From Leptolyngbya iicbica LK (GTDB lineage Bacteria; Cyanobacteriota; Cyanobacteriia; Phormidesmidales; Phormidesmidaceae), in contig NZ_QVFV01000005.1 of NCBI RefSeq assembly GCF_004212215.1, positions 165,059 through 229,058 of the forward strand: a DNA stretch of 64,000 nucleotides, read 5' to 3'. Each line of letters starts with the position of its first letter. The first letter of the stretch is position 1. A model generated the notes under the pieces. It saw only the letters and a list, made by a program, of their open reading frames with translations. It was not told where the DNA came from and ran no database searches. The position numbers were made by a program, and so were the translations under genes. Below are positions 46,901-58,900 of this stretch, in pieces.

Positions 46901-49900
46901 TTGATAGCGGTGGGTTTACCGTCGATGTCCTCGAACTTGGCCCCGGCGGTGACCGCACTGCCGCTATCCATCAGGACGACCTGCCCCGCTTCCAGGCGAA
47001 TCTGCCCTTCGTCATCGCGAGCGGCGACCACGGCCCCTTCCATGAGGTTGAGGACGGTGGTGGCATAGAGGTCAGCAGTGGAACCCGTGCCCTTGGCTTC
47101 GACGAGTCCGGCAATCTTGGTGCTGCCGATGGTGTCGATGTCGATCAGGCCACCCGCTTCGGTGACGACGATTTCGCTGCCGATGTCGGTGCGGAGGCTG
47201 TTCGGGCCTTCCCCGGCAAAGGTGACGAGGTTGTCGGTGCCCGTGGTGGCTTGCACATCAATGTCGATGTTGTCGGTAGCCCGCAGCCAGCCGCTGACGA
47301 CCATTTGCTCATCGATCGCCATGTTCAGCGTGCCAGCGGTGATACCGGAGTCCGGCAAACCGTTGGGGTTGTGCAGATTCTGAGAGTTGATCTGCGCCAG
47401 TCGCGTCTCGATGGTCAGGGTCTCGTCCGTGGCGCGAACATCGCCCTCGACATTGACGCGATCGCTCAACAGCGTCGTCGCATTGCGGAATTCGGGCTGA
47501 TAGCTTTCCGGGTGGCGAGGCTGGATAACTTTCTCAGCCATGCCGTGTTTCTTCGCTTCGGTGCCGTAGAGGATGTCGCCCAGGGTCATGACGTTGCCGC
47601 GATCGCGGCGACCAATGGTGACGGTGTCGAAGGTATCGCCGATCGCTGCCAGATCCAGGCTGGACAGATTCATGGCGTTGGCGGTGCCGTTGTTCAGGTC
47701 GTCGCGATCTTGAGCATCGGCATTTTCCGCCGCGCCGCCCAGCCGATACGTCCACACTAGTTGATTGGCTTGCAGCGTCAGGTTGCCGACACCGTTCACC
47801 TGGTTGGCCCCGGTGCGGAAGTTGATGTCGTCGGCGGTTAGCACCATGTCTGCGCCGTCCGTGCGCCCGGTGACGCTGCCGCTTTCTAGGGTCAGCAGCG
47901 CATCCTGTTGTAGCAGGGTCAGCGCCAGGTTGCCGCTGCCGTTGGCCAGGGCGTACTGGTCATTGCCGTCGAGGATCTGGTTGCGCCAGTCGTCGCTGAG
48001 ATTCGTGATCCAGTCTTGCCGAGTCAGCCATTCGGGGGCGATCGCCAGGTTGGGAATCAACAGCCCCGGATTCTGGAACGCGCCTTCATCACCGTTGTTC
48101 ACCAGGTTCAGGTCATCCGCTTCGGTGATGACGATGTTACCCGTGCCGTCCAGCGAGGTTGCCGCTGTCAGGGCGCCTACTTCCGTCAGCAGGGCCGCAT
48201 CGGTTGCCCCAATGCCATCCTTGGCTTTCACAATCAAATGACTGTCAGTGCCGATGATGCGTGAGCCGTTGGTGTTGATGATGGAGCCATCGGGAGCCGT
48301 GAGGCGCACCCAACCCGCCCCCTGGCCGTTATCGCCGGCATCGCTGGAGACCTTCAGGTCAGCCGCCAGGTTAATGTCGGTGCCGTCGCCGTAGGTGCGC
48401 AGGTCGATGTAGCCGTTGTTCGTGGCGTTGAGCACCTGGGTCACGTCCAGATCCGTCAGGGAATCCAGCAGGATGGCGGCGGCGTTGATCTGGCTGCCCA
48501 GGTTGATGGTGGAGGCGATCGCTCGGAATTCCGTCGCCCCCGTCTGAGCGGTACTGTCGGTGGTCAGATTAACCTGACTGCCGAACTCCACAATGCCCGC
48601 CGCATCGCTAAACTGGGCCGCTTTGCCCATCACCGTCAGCCGCTCCAGACCGTCGGTGTAGTTGAAGATTTCGCGACCGTTGCGGACTTGCTGATCGTTG
48701 AGGGCGATCGCGTCCCGCATGGTCTGTTCCATGATCACCTGGTCAAAGGTGCCCGCCGTGTCATCCAGGTTGATGATGCCGTCTGCTTGGGAGCCCGTCG
48801 CTTTGCCCAGGGTGACGCGGTAGGTGTCGTCGCCGCCTACGTCGCTGATGTTCAACGTGCCAGCAGCAAAGGCGGAAATCACCACGTCGTCGTTGCCCTG
48901 GCCCAAAATCAGGTTGGTGACGCTGGTGCCCCGCGACTTCACTTCGTTGATGCCGTCGCCGACCTGCACAGTGATGCCGCCACGATTCACGGTCACACCC
49001 AATTCCTGGGTGCTCTGGGAGAAGTCGAAGGCGTTCGCCCCCTGGGTATCACCCAGGCGATCTAACCCAAAGTCGTTGCCGAAGACGTAGGTGTCGTCCC
49101 CTTCGCCGCCAGAGAGACGATCCACCCCGAGGCCGCCTTCCAGAATGTCATTACCCAGCCCCCCGGAAAGGCGATCGTCACCCGCGCCACCGCGCAACAC
49201 GTCCACGCCGATGCCGCCTTCCAGTCGGTCTTCGCCCGCGCCACCATCCAATATGCTGCCGCCGGTACCCGCGATGAGAATGTCATCCCCTTCGCCACCC
49301 GTAATTTCTACCGCAATGTCCTTGAGGCGCGAGGCATCGAACAGGTCATCGCCCAGTCCGCCATCGGCCACTACCTTGGTGACCCCAGTGTATTGCTGGT
49401 AATAGCCATCAAATTCCACCCAAACGGTATCCCCTGAACCGTAGAGGTAGAACTGTTCGCCGCCGTCTTCGGTGTTATAAACTCGGTGCCCCGCGCGGCT
49501 ACCACTGTTCAGGTACAGGATGCCGCCTTCGTTCGTCGCCAGCACGGGCTGCACCTTGGGCGCGTCATACCCCATCTCCAGCAGGTTGATGCGGAACAGT
49601 TCGGCATCCAGCAGGTTTACCCGCTTGATCTTCAGATCCAGATCCACAATGGCGCTGGCGACAAAGTCCACGGTGCCGTCGATGTTCACTAGATTCAGTG
49701 GGCCACCGCCTTGATAGCCCCACATGGTGGCGATTTCCGAGCCGCGAATCTTGCCATCGCTTTCCCAAATCTGGTCGATGACGTACCCCGCAGCATCCTT
49801 AACGAGAGTAGATTTCTCGATATCCTGCACATCCACGCCGATGCCCACATCGATCGCCCCTTTCAACCCCGCTGAGATGGGGGGCGCTGACAACATCCCC

Positions 49901-52900
49901 TTCAGCCCCAGTTCCATATCCAGGGTGAACTCCGGCTTCTCGTTGCCGTCGGCATCAAAGTCCCGCAGGAAGAAACCATCCAGCGCATAGAGGGGATTGC
50001 CCGTCGCGATCGCCTGGCGAATGCCAAAGGTGTCGTAGCCAAAGGCCAGATCCGCCGCTGCCGCAAAGCTACCGGAGGCAAACACGTCGATGGACGGCGT
50101 AATGCTGGGGGGTAGCAGCGGAATCGTCGCCAGCATCACCTCGAAGCCCTTCTCAAATTCCAGCAGGGGCATTTCGTAGGTGAACAGGGTGGCGTCGCCA
50201 CCGCTGAGCAGCGATGTCCAGTTAGAGATGTCCTTGACATACTCCAGCATCTTGAAGCCTTCGCGGGCGGGCTTGCCGCCGCCCAGAGATTGCGCATCCT
50301 GGCGAGTGTTGCTGGCCATAAAGGCTTCCAACTTCACCATGTCCGCTGCCGCCGCTTCGACATTGCTGGTGTCCGCGTTCAGCTTGCCGGTACCAAAGCC
50401 CCCGATGTCGCCCAGTTCCAGCCAGCCGCCCACTTCCAGGTTGGCGACTTGTTCCACCAGCCCCAGCATTTGCTGGGCATCGTCAATGAAGCTCCAGTCA
50501 ATGGGCGATCGCCCTTGCATCACCATGATCAGGTTGATGATGCCCTTCACCGTGTTGTCTTCCAGAAGCATATCGACGCCCGGAACTTCCTGCGTCAGCA
50601 CGTCGATGAGCGGCTTCATCGGTTCCAGCACGCCGTTGATGCGTTCTGCAACGGGCTTCAGGAAGTCGGTGACAAAGCTGCCCAGATCCACCCGGAAGTC
50701 GGTGATGTTGATTTCCGGGGCGGTCAGACTCTCGCCCACGGCCCAATCCCAATCGATTTCCAGATCACCGCCGAGACGGGGTAAGCCTTCGGCCCCGTCC
50801 AGTTCCAGGGTCATGCCCAGATCCAGCCCGGCATCGACGCCAAACTTCACGTCAAAGATGTCGCCCATGCGTCCCGACAGTAGGCGATTTAGGGTAAGGC
50901 GGTTATTCTCATCGCCCACCAGATCCAGATCCAGCCCACCGTAGAGCCCGCTGGCGCGACCATCGGGGTTGTTGTCCGTCAGGTTGGCCTTAAAGAACAG
51001 CAGTTGGCCATCCGCGTTGAACGGGGTGGTGACATCGGGGTTTTCTGGATCACCATCCAGGAAGACATCAATGTCCACTTCCAGTTCGGGGTCAGCCCCA
51101 TCCTGGGCCGCTGTCAGATAGAAGGTGTCTTGCAGGCTGATGCCAAAGCCGAAGTCGTAGCTCCAGCCCATATCCAACGCAAAGCCGCCGTCCACCTCCA
51201 GACTGAAACCGGGGACATCAATGTCCAGGGGAATGTCGATGCCGGTGCCGTAGATGTCGCCGCCCAGATCAATATTGAACTGGATCGCGTCCGCACCGCT
51301 GGGCAGGCCACCGCCGACACTCCAATCCTGGAGCCACTGGCCCGTCTGGTCGTACCAGCCCACCTGTACGTCTTCTACGGTGATCTGCTGGTCGTTGTTC
51401 AGATCGAGGATGATGCCCAGGTTGTTGGGGCCGAGGATGTTGTAGAGGGTTTCGCGAATGTACTCGATCGCTTTCCCGTCACCGCTGAGTTTTTCCCGCA
51501 GGTCGCCCAGCAGGCCGTAGCGCATTTCTCGCAGGAAGGACGCGGCTTCCGCCAGTTGATCGCCGACCAGGGGCACATCCTGGGCCAGGTTGGAATCCAG
51601 CACGTCTTGCAGACTGCCGACCGCGAGATCGACGCCATCCAGAATCAGGGATGGATCATTGATCATGGCCAGCAGGGAGAACTGACCGCCCAGTTCCTCG
51701 AACTTGCCCCGAATGTTGGGGTAAGTCATCAGCAGGGGATCGAAGTCGCCCGCATCGGGGGAGCCTGCCAAATGCTTGAACAGTTGGGCCAAGCCCTGGT
51801 CGCCGTAGACCGAGTTCGTCTTGGCGGTAATGGCATCCAGGTCAAAGCCGATGCCAAAGATGCTGAGGTTGATGGGGAGGTTGACATCGAAGCCGCCTGT
51901 GACCTTCGCGTCGATGTTCGCGCCGATAGATTCGGAATTGAAGTGGAACAGACCGTCATCCAGCACGGTGGAGCCGTCTTGCTGATCCACCGCCACCAGC
52001 ACGCCCGCATAGTCGTTCGTGGCCAGTTGCCCATCGCCATCCAGCACCACGGTGCCGCCCGTGACGCCGATATCCATGGGGCCGACCTTGAAGCCCAGGT
52101 CGAGGTTTTCGCCCACCAGTTTCGCCCCAATCTGGGCGTGGGTGCCTTTGCCCGTGGCCGCGTCGTAATCCCGCAGCACGATGTCGGGGTCGCCGTCGAT
52201 GAGGCTGTCCAGATCTACGCCAATGTCGAAGTTGAGTTTGGCGATCGCCTCCAGCATCAAACTGCCGCCGCCGTTCATGTCGGCCAGGGCATCAATGCCT
52301 TCCAGGGCCGCCGCGCCGATGTTGCCGGACAGTTCCTTAAAGGTGTCGAGATCCAGCGCAAAGTTGAAGTTCTCGCGGAACAGCGCGTCCCACCCCAGAT
52401 GAATATCCAGGTAGTCACCGTTCAGAGACAGGGAGAAGAGTTGTTCATCGGGAGCCAGACTATTATCGTCCTGCAAACCGAGGGCGTTTTCGATCACCCC
52501 TTCCACCTCTTGCAGCACCCCAGCGGGGTTGTTGGCGGCGATTTCGAGTTGGGCTGCGAGGTCATCCAGGAAGGCGAACTGCTCCTCCAGGGATTGGTTG
52601 ATGATGGGCAGGACGGAGGTATAGAAGGCGTTGTCCGCCAGAGACTCATCGAGGAAGTCAATGCCCGCGCGGATGCCGCCGATCACATCGGCAAAGCTGA
52701 GATTTTTGAGGCTGACCAGATCCGCCAGGTCGGGCAGCACGACGATCGCCCCTTCATTTTGCACCGTACCCGCCGCCAGGGCAGTGGCCAGGTCAAAGGG
52801 CTGATCGAGCGCCTGATACAGCACCTGCGCCCCGGCGTCGATTTCCATCAGGTCGGGGACGTACACCGCGATTTCGGCATGGGGGGCGATGTTGATATCC

Positions 52901-55900
52901 CCAAAGCCGCCGTTCACCGACAGACCGCGCAGTTTGGCCGCGGCACTACCGTCCAGTTCCACATTGAAGGCGTCGAACAGCGCCCCGTCCATCAGGTCGT
53001 TGAAGCTGAAGCGGCGATCGCCCGGAGTTTCAGCGAGGGGATCGCGATCCAGGCCAGCGCTGATGGTGGCGTTGAAGTTGATGCCGGAGCCGGTGCCCGC
53101 GCCGCCCGCCGTCAGGCCCAGGAAGCCCAGTTCGGCGGCGACTTCCAGGTCATTAACGTTGAACTGTGCCGAGCCGTTCAGCTCGACATTGTCCACATAC
53201 AGATTGACGTTGTCGTTGCCGTCGGGGCCGTCGAAGTCGATGACCAGATCCATGCGGCCATTGACGCCTGCTTGCAGGGCTGCTTTCGCCTCCGTGGAGA
53301 GGGACAGTTCACCCAGATCCAGGCCAAAGTCCAGTCCGGCCTCCAGGGGATTCATCTGCTGCTGGAAGCTGAACGGCAGCACCAGTTCGTTCTTCACCGG
53401 GTCATAGGTGAGGGGGACATCAATGGGCAGGATGCCGGAATTGTTGATGGCGACGAACAGGTCTTGGTAGGTGCGTAGCAGTTCGCGGGCCTCGTGGATG
53501 ACAAAGCCTTGAGCCGCGAGGTTGACATCATCGGCGCGATCGAGCACCAGATTTTGCACTGCGCTGATGGCGCTGATGGCGTAGGTCTCGCCGTTGGTAA
53601 AGGTGATGGATTGGCCCACCAGATCCGCCGCATCAATGGCATCCGTCGCCAGTTGCAGTTGCCCGTCCTTAAGGATAAATAGGCTGTTGTCCCGCAGTTC
53701 CGGCAGGGTTGCCTGACTGTGAATGATGAAGGTGGCGTCGGTCAGATTCAGATCCGCTGCGCCGTCGAGCACCAGGGTATTGCCGTCGGTGACGCTGGCG
53801 ATCACGTAGGTGTCGCTACCGTTGAGGGTGATGTATTGGCCCACCAGGTCAGCGGCGAAGTCGCCCGTCGCCAGGGTGAGGGTGTCGCCGCTGACGGTGA
53901 CGCCGTTGTTGAGCGCCTGGTTGATGTGCAGAATTTCGTCCGCCCCGTGGAGGTAGAAACCGCCGTCCGTAGGCAGTGCCGTCAGCGCCGTATCCAGTGT
54001 CAGCGCGTTGAAGTCGCCGATCGCCAATTCGTAGGTGTCGCCATTAGCCAGGGTGATTTCCTTCCCTTCTAAGTCGGCCAAGGTGAAGCCAGCAGCACTC
54101 AGGGCACTGTCGGGGAGGAGCAGGGTGCCGTTGGCGATCGCCCCACTCAGGTTCTTAATCAGGTCAATCTGCGGCTGATAGAAGTCAATCTTCTTCAGCA
54201 CGTTGTCGTTGATGGCAGAGGCAAAGTCCAGGGCATCTCCCAGTTCCAGATCGAGGAACGGCAGGGAGGTTTGCATCACCTCGTAGTCGCGGTAATCTTC
54301 GGCCCAGGTGATCAGGTCTTGCAGCATCACCATGACGTTGCCCACGCCGAAGTTACGGAAGTTGAGCAACTGGTCAAAGTTCTCGTGGCGGAAGCTGATG
54401 CCGTCGCCCGTGAAGATATTGCCTTCCAGATAGGCTTTGGGCGTGATGCCATTGGTCAGATCTTGACCGCCCAGGGAACCGTAGAACGGCATCATCAAGT
54501 CGAGGCGATCGCTGGTGGTGGTGACATCAAACTCGCCGTTGACATAGCTCACCTGACCGCCCAGCGTCAGATCCAGGGTGGCCTTTTCCTTACCCGCTTC
54601 GTGGGAACCGATGCTCATACCCAACGGACCAAAGTAGGCCCCCAATACCAGATCATCGGCCTTGGCAGTGGCGGTGAAGTCCAAACGGTTGACATCAAAG
54701 GTGGTGGCAAAATTCGTCCAATCGAAGCCCAGTTCAAAGTCAATGCCCAGATCGACCCCGATATCGACATTCAAGTCGTCTTGGAACTCGATGCCAAAGC
54801 GCGCCGCTTCCTCCGGCAGGGCGATGCCGATGGTGGTTTCGTAGCGATTTTCCGCCCCGTAGGAGAGGGAGAAGCCCGTCTCGTCAATCACAAAGTCTAG
54901 ACCGCTGGCGATCGGCAGATTCGCCATCCAGTCGGTATCCAGATAGTCGAACAGTCCCCGCAGCGTCTCGGTGGTATTGGGGTCGCTCTCGCTGATGTAC
55001 TCCTGAATCGACTCGCCCATGGAGAGGTACTGGCCAATTTGCAGAATGTTCTCTAGGGTGGTGTCGGTGCCCGGAATTGCCATTGCTAACGGCGCATCGC
55101 CGATGGGCTGTCCCTGCTCGTCAAATTCCGGTACCAGGGAATCTTTCAGGTTAATGAGTTCCTGCGCCCCAAAGGCCAGAGCGTCCCGCAAATCATCCGT
55201 CAGCACCGCATCCAGATTCGAGGCGTTGAAGCGGCTGATATTTTCACTGGTGGCAAATTCCAGAGTTTGGGTCTGGTCGCCGATCGCGATCGTTTCGGAG
55301 ATCTTCTGGCCCGTGGTGTTCACCTCCACCGCCAGATCGCCCGTGAAGGTCAGGCCAGCGATTTCCAGGCTAGCGGTGCCGTCCCCTTGCAGGGCGTAGG
55401 TGCCGTCGTTTTGCAACAGCAACCCCAGATTGCCGCTGTTGAGACTGCCCACCATGTCCGGCGTCAAGCTGACGTTGGCCGAGAGATTTTGCCCCGCCGC
55501 CAACAGCGAGCCGTCGGCTTGCAGCACCAGGCCAAAGTCCCCGGTGAAGGTGGTGAGTCCGGCAATGCCCAGTTCGAGTCCGGTGCCCTGAATCTGGTTG
55601 GTGCCATCGGCGACGGTGGTGGTGCCCAGAAGTTGATCCGCCCCGGTGTCGTTGTATTGAGCGGCCACGTTCCCGGTCAGAGTCAGACCGGGCAGTCCCG
55701 CTAACGCCGCCGTCCCCTGATCCACGGTGTAGGCCAGATCGACCGCGCCATCAGCTCCGTAGAGCAGGCGCACAGCAGCGGCGACATCGCTGACCCGCAC
55801 ACCGATATCGTCGCTGGTATCGGCAGTGCGGGCACCGCTACCGATGAAGGCAGTGGCATTACTAGACGTGACATCAATGGTTTCGAGGCCGTCCTGTTCG

Positions 55901-58900
55901 CCGATGGACAGGGTAAGGTCACCGCTGAGGCGGGCGTAGTCGGCCAGGGCCAGGTCAGCATTAGTGAGGGTAATATCCAGGTCGGTTTCATCGCCAATGG
56001 TGTTGATGGTCACCGCACCGCTAAACCAATCCATGCCGACAAACTGAGCAGCCGCGTTGGTGAGGCTGTAGTCAAAGGTGTCGTCCGCGTTGAGGGTGAA
56101 ATCAAAACCAGCGCCGCTGAGGCTGACGCCGATGTCGTCGTCGGTCGTCTCCGTCGCCGCCCCCAGACCGAGTTGGGCACCGATATTGGTGCCGTCGAGG
56201 TTGATGGTCGACGTGGTGCCATCATTCACCACCGAGAAGTCGAGATTGCCGCTGATGCGGGCATAGTCCGTAAGTTGCAGGGCGACATTCGCCAGGGTGA
56301 CATCAATCTGGTCTTGGTTGCCTGCGGCGCTGATGGCTCCGGAGAAGGCCGCTCCGTCAATGCCCTGGAGTTCGGCTTGAGCTTCGGTGAGGCTGTAGGT
56401 ATAGGTGCCGTCGGGTTGTAGGGTCAGGGCAATGGTGGCGTTGCTGATGGCGAGGCCGCGATCGTCGGCAGTGTCAACCGTATCTAGGCCGAGGCCGACA
56501 AACGCGCTGGCGTTGGTGGCATCAAAGTCGATGGTGCCGTCGGCGTTCGCTTTGAAGACGAAGTCGCCGCTGAGGGTGCCCAGGTCGCCAATGGTGAGGT
56601 TCAGGTCGGTGAGGTACAGCTCGATGCCGTCTTGATCACCGATCGCCCCCACCTGGCCGGAGAAGTCCAGCAGGTCAATGCCCACCAGGCTGGCAGTAGC
56701 GCCATCAATGGTGTAGTTGTAGGTGTCGTCGGGATTCAGGGTCAGATTCAAGACCCCGTTCTCCAGCCGTGCGCCCACATCGTCAGTGTCGTCGCTGGGG
56801 GTGCCGCCATCGTCGCCGACAAAGAGGTTGATGTCTTGGGCCAGCACGTCAATGGCGCGTTGACCGTTCTCATCCAGTGCGCCGAAGGTGAGGTCAATCT
56901 GACTGCTGGCCTGCACCACCCCGCCCAGATCCAGATTGCCGATACCCGTGATTTCAGTGATGTTGCCTTCTTCAGCGGTGAAGGCCAGGTTCACGGTCTG
57001 ATCTGGCCCCAGTTCCAGGGACTCGCTCACCGCCCCGCCTGTGCGATTCAGCCGCGCTTGCAGATCGCCAGTCAGGGTGACGCCGGGAATGCCGACCAGG
57101 GCAGCAGAACCGCCGACTTGCAGCGCGTAGCGATCAGAAGCCGTACCGTCCAGGGTGGGCAACACCATGGCCAAATGACCGTTGGTAAAGGAGACGCCCT
57201 GGGCATCAGTGGTGCCGTAGCCCGTGCCCATGAAAGCGGTGACATCGGTGGCTCCCAGCAGGAGCTTGGCGATCGCGCCGGGGTCAGTGCTGTCAATGGT
57301 GTGCTCGATGCCAAAGTTGCCGGACAGAGTCAGGGTATCGGCGATGTTGAGGTCGGTGTTGCCCGTGACGCGGGTGAGGTCAGCGTCGGTGTCAATCTGG
57401 AGCTGGATTTCGCCGCCCGGAGTCGTGATGAGTTCGTTGACGAGCTGCTGAGTGCGGTTGACCTCGACCTTCAGGTCGCCGTCCAGAGTGACATCGGAGA
57501 GGCCCACCAGGGCTCCAGTGCCCACGCCCATGAAGGCGAAGGTCATTTTCTCCTGCTCGGTCAGGGGCTTTTTGAAGTCGATTTCTTTGTACAGCCCCAG
57601 GCCAAAGTTGGTGTCGGTCACCTTGACGCCGATTTCATTCTCGGTGCCGTAGCCCTCACCCAGGAAGGCGTAGCCGTTGGTGATCCCCGCCAGCAGCTTG
57701 GTGGCTTCGATCTGCTCTTCGTCGTAGAGCACGGAGACATTGCGGAAGCTAACCTGGCGATTGGCCGTTTCCGTACCGTCCGTCGCCGTCGGATCGTTGG
57801 TGGAGGTGGCATCCCCAGCGGTGAGGGTGACGCTGATGCCCAGTTCGTTGGCGAGGCGATCGCTCAGGGCCACTGCCGCTGCCCGCCGCTGTTCGGCGAT
57901 ATCGTTCGTAGCGGTGAATTCGATCCCCGTCTTGAGGAACTGGTGGTCGCCACTGCCGCCATCAGTGGTCAGGTTGATGACGGTGCCGTCCTCCGTTGCG
58001 GCGAGTTGGAGGCGATCGCCGGTTACGTTTGCCACATAGTAGGTCGCCCCATCGATGAGGCCACCAATGGCTGAGCCAGAGGCGCGATACTGGATCGCTT
58101 CGCCCACCTGGAATTCTCCGGCGTTGGGGAGAGCGATCGTGTCCGCCTGAACATCGACCTTGATGTCATTTTCGGGGTCGAAGGGGGTGCCCGTGCGAAT
58201 GAAGCGGTGACTGCCAGAGCCGTCGCGGGTCAGGTTTACAGTATTGCCCTGGTCATCCAGCAAGCGAATCCGCTGACTGTTGACCACATCCACGGTATAG
58301 GTTTCGCCCTTCTGGAGGCCGCCGATCGCCCGCTGGTTGGCGTTCAGGTCGTAGCGCACGGTTTCACCATCGCGGAAGCCGTGGGCCGAGTCGAAGTTGA
58401 TGGTTTCGGCGCTAGTATCGACGCGGATGATCTCCTGCCGTCCCTGGAGCATCATTACTGGCATAAAGCGGAAGCTGGTGCTCCGATCCGTTTCGGCCAC
58501 GTCGATGTAGTTGCCCAGGGCGAGGTCTTCAGCGGTTTTCGCCAGCCGGAAAGTCTTGTTGTCCAGCACCTTGACGAAGTAAGTGTTGTTCGGCAGGGGC
58601 TGATAGACGGGCGCACCGTTGTTGTAAAAGTCGGCGTTGATGCCCGTGAGGGGAGAATAGCGTTTCCCGGCTTCAATCTGGAGCGAAACCTGCTGCCCGG
58701 TGTAGAACCCGTGACTCGACCACAGGCGAATCGCATTCCCTTTCACCACGTCGAGGCCGCTGGTATAGCCGAGATGATCGCGACCGCTTTGTTCGATGAG
58801 CGAGAAGGCATGGGTGCCCGTGCCGGGACTGGTGAAGTCCAATCGGTTGCCCCGACGATCCCTCAGGCCGATTTCGCGATCGCTGATCCGCACCACGTAC

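Noticed and set aside
45637..47760. 707-codon plus-strand frame opposite the beta-helix region
   Set aside because: Antisense shadow of GC-rich Gly/Asp/Thr codons in the giant gene; no family features, no ribosome site.
51004..53478. 824-codon plus-strand frame in the Asp/Gly-rich region
   Set aside because: Same reason: antisense of a long coding frame with biased codon use; the minus-strand product has coherent repeats and this one does not.
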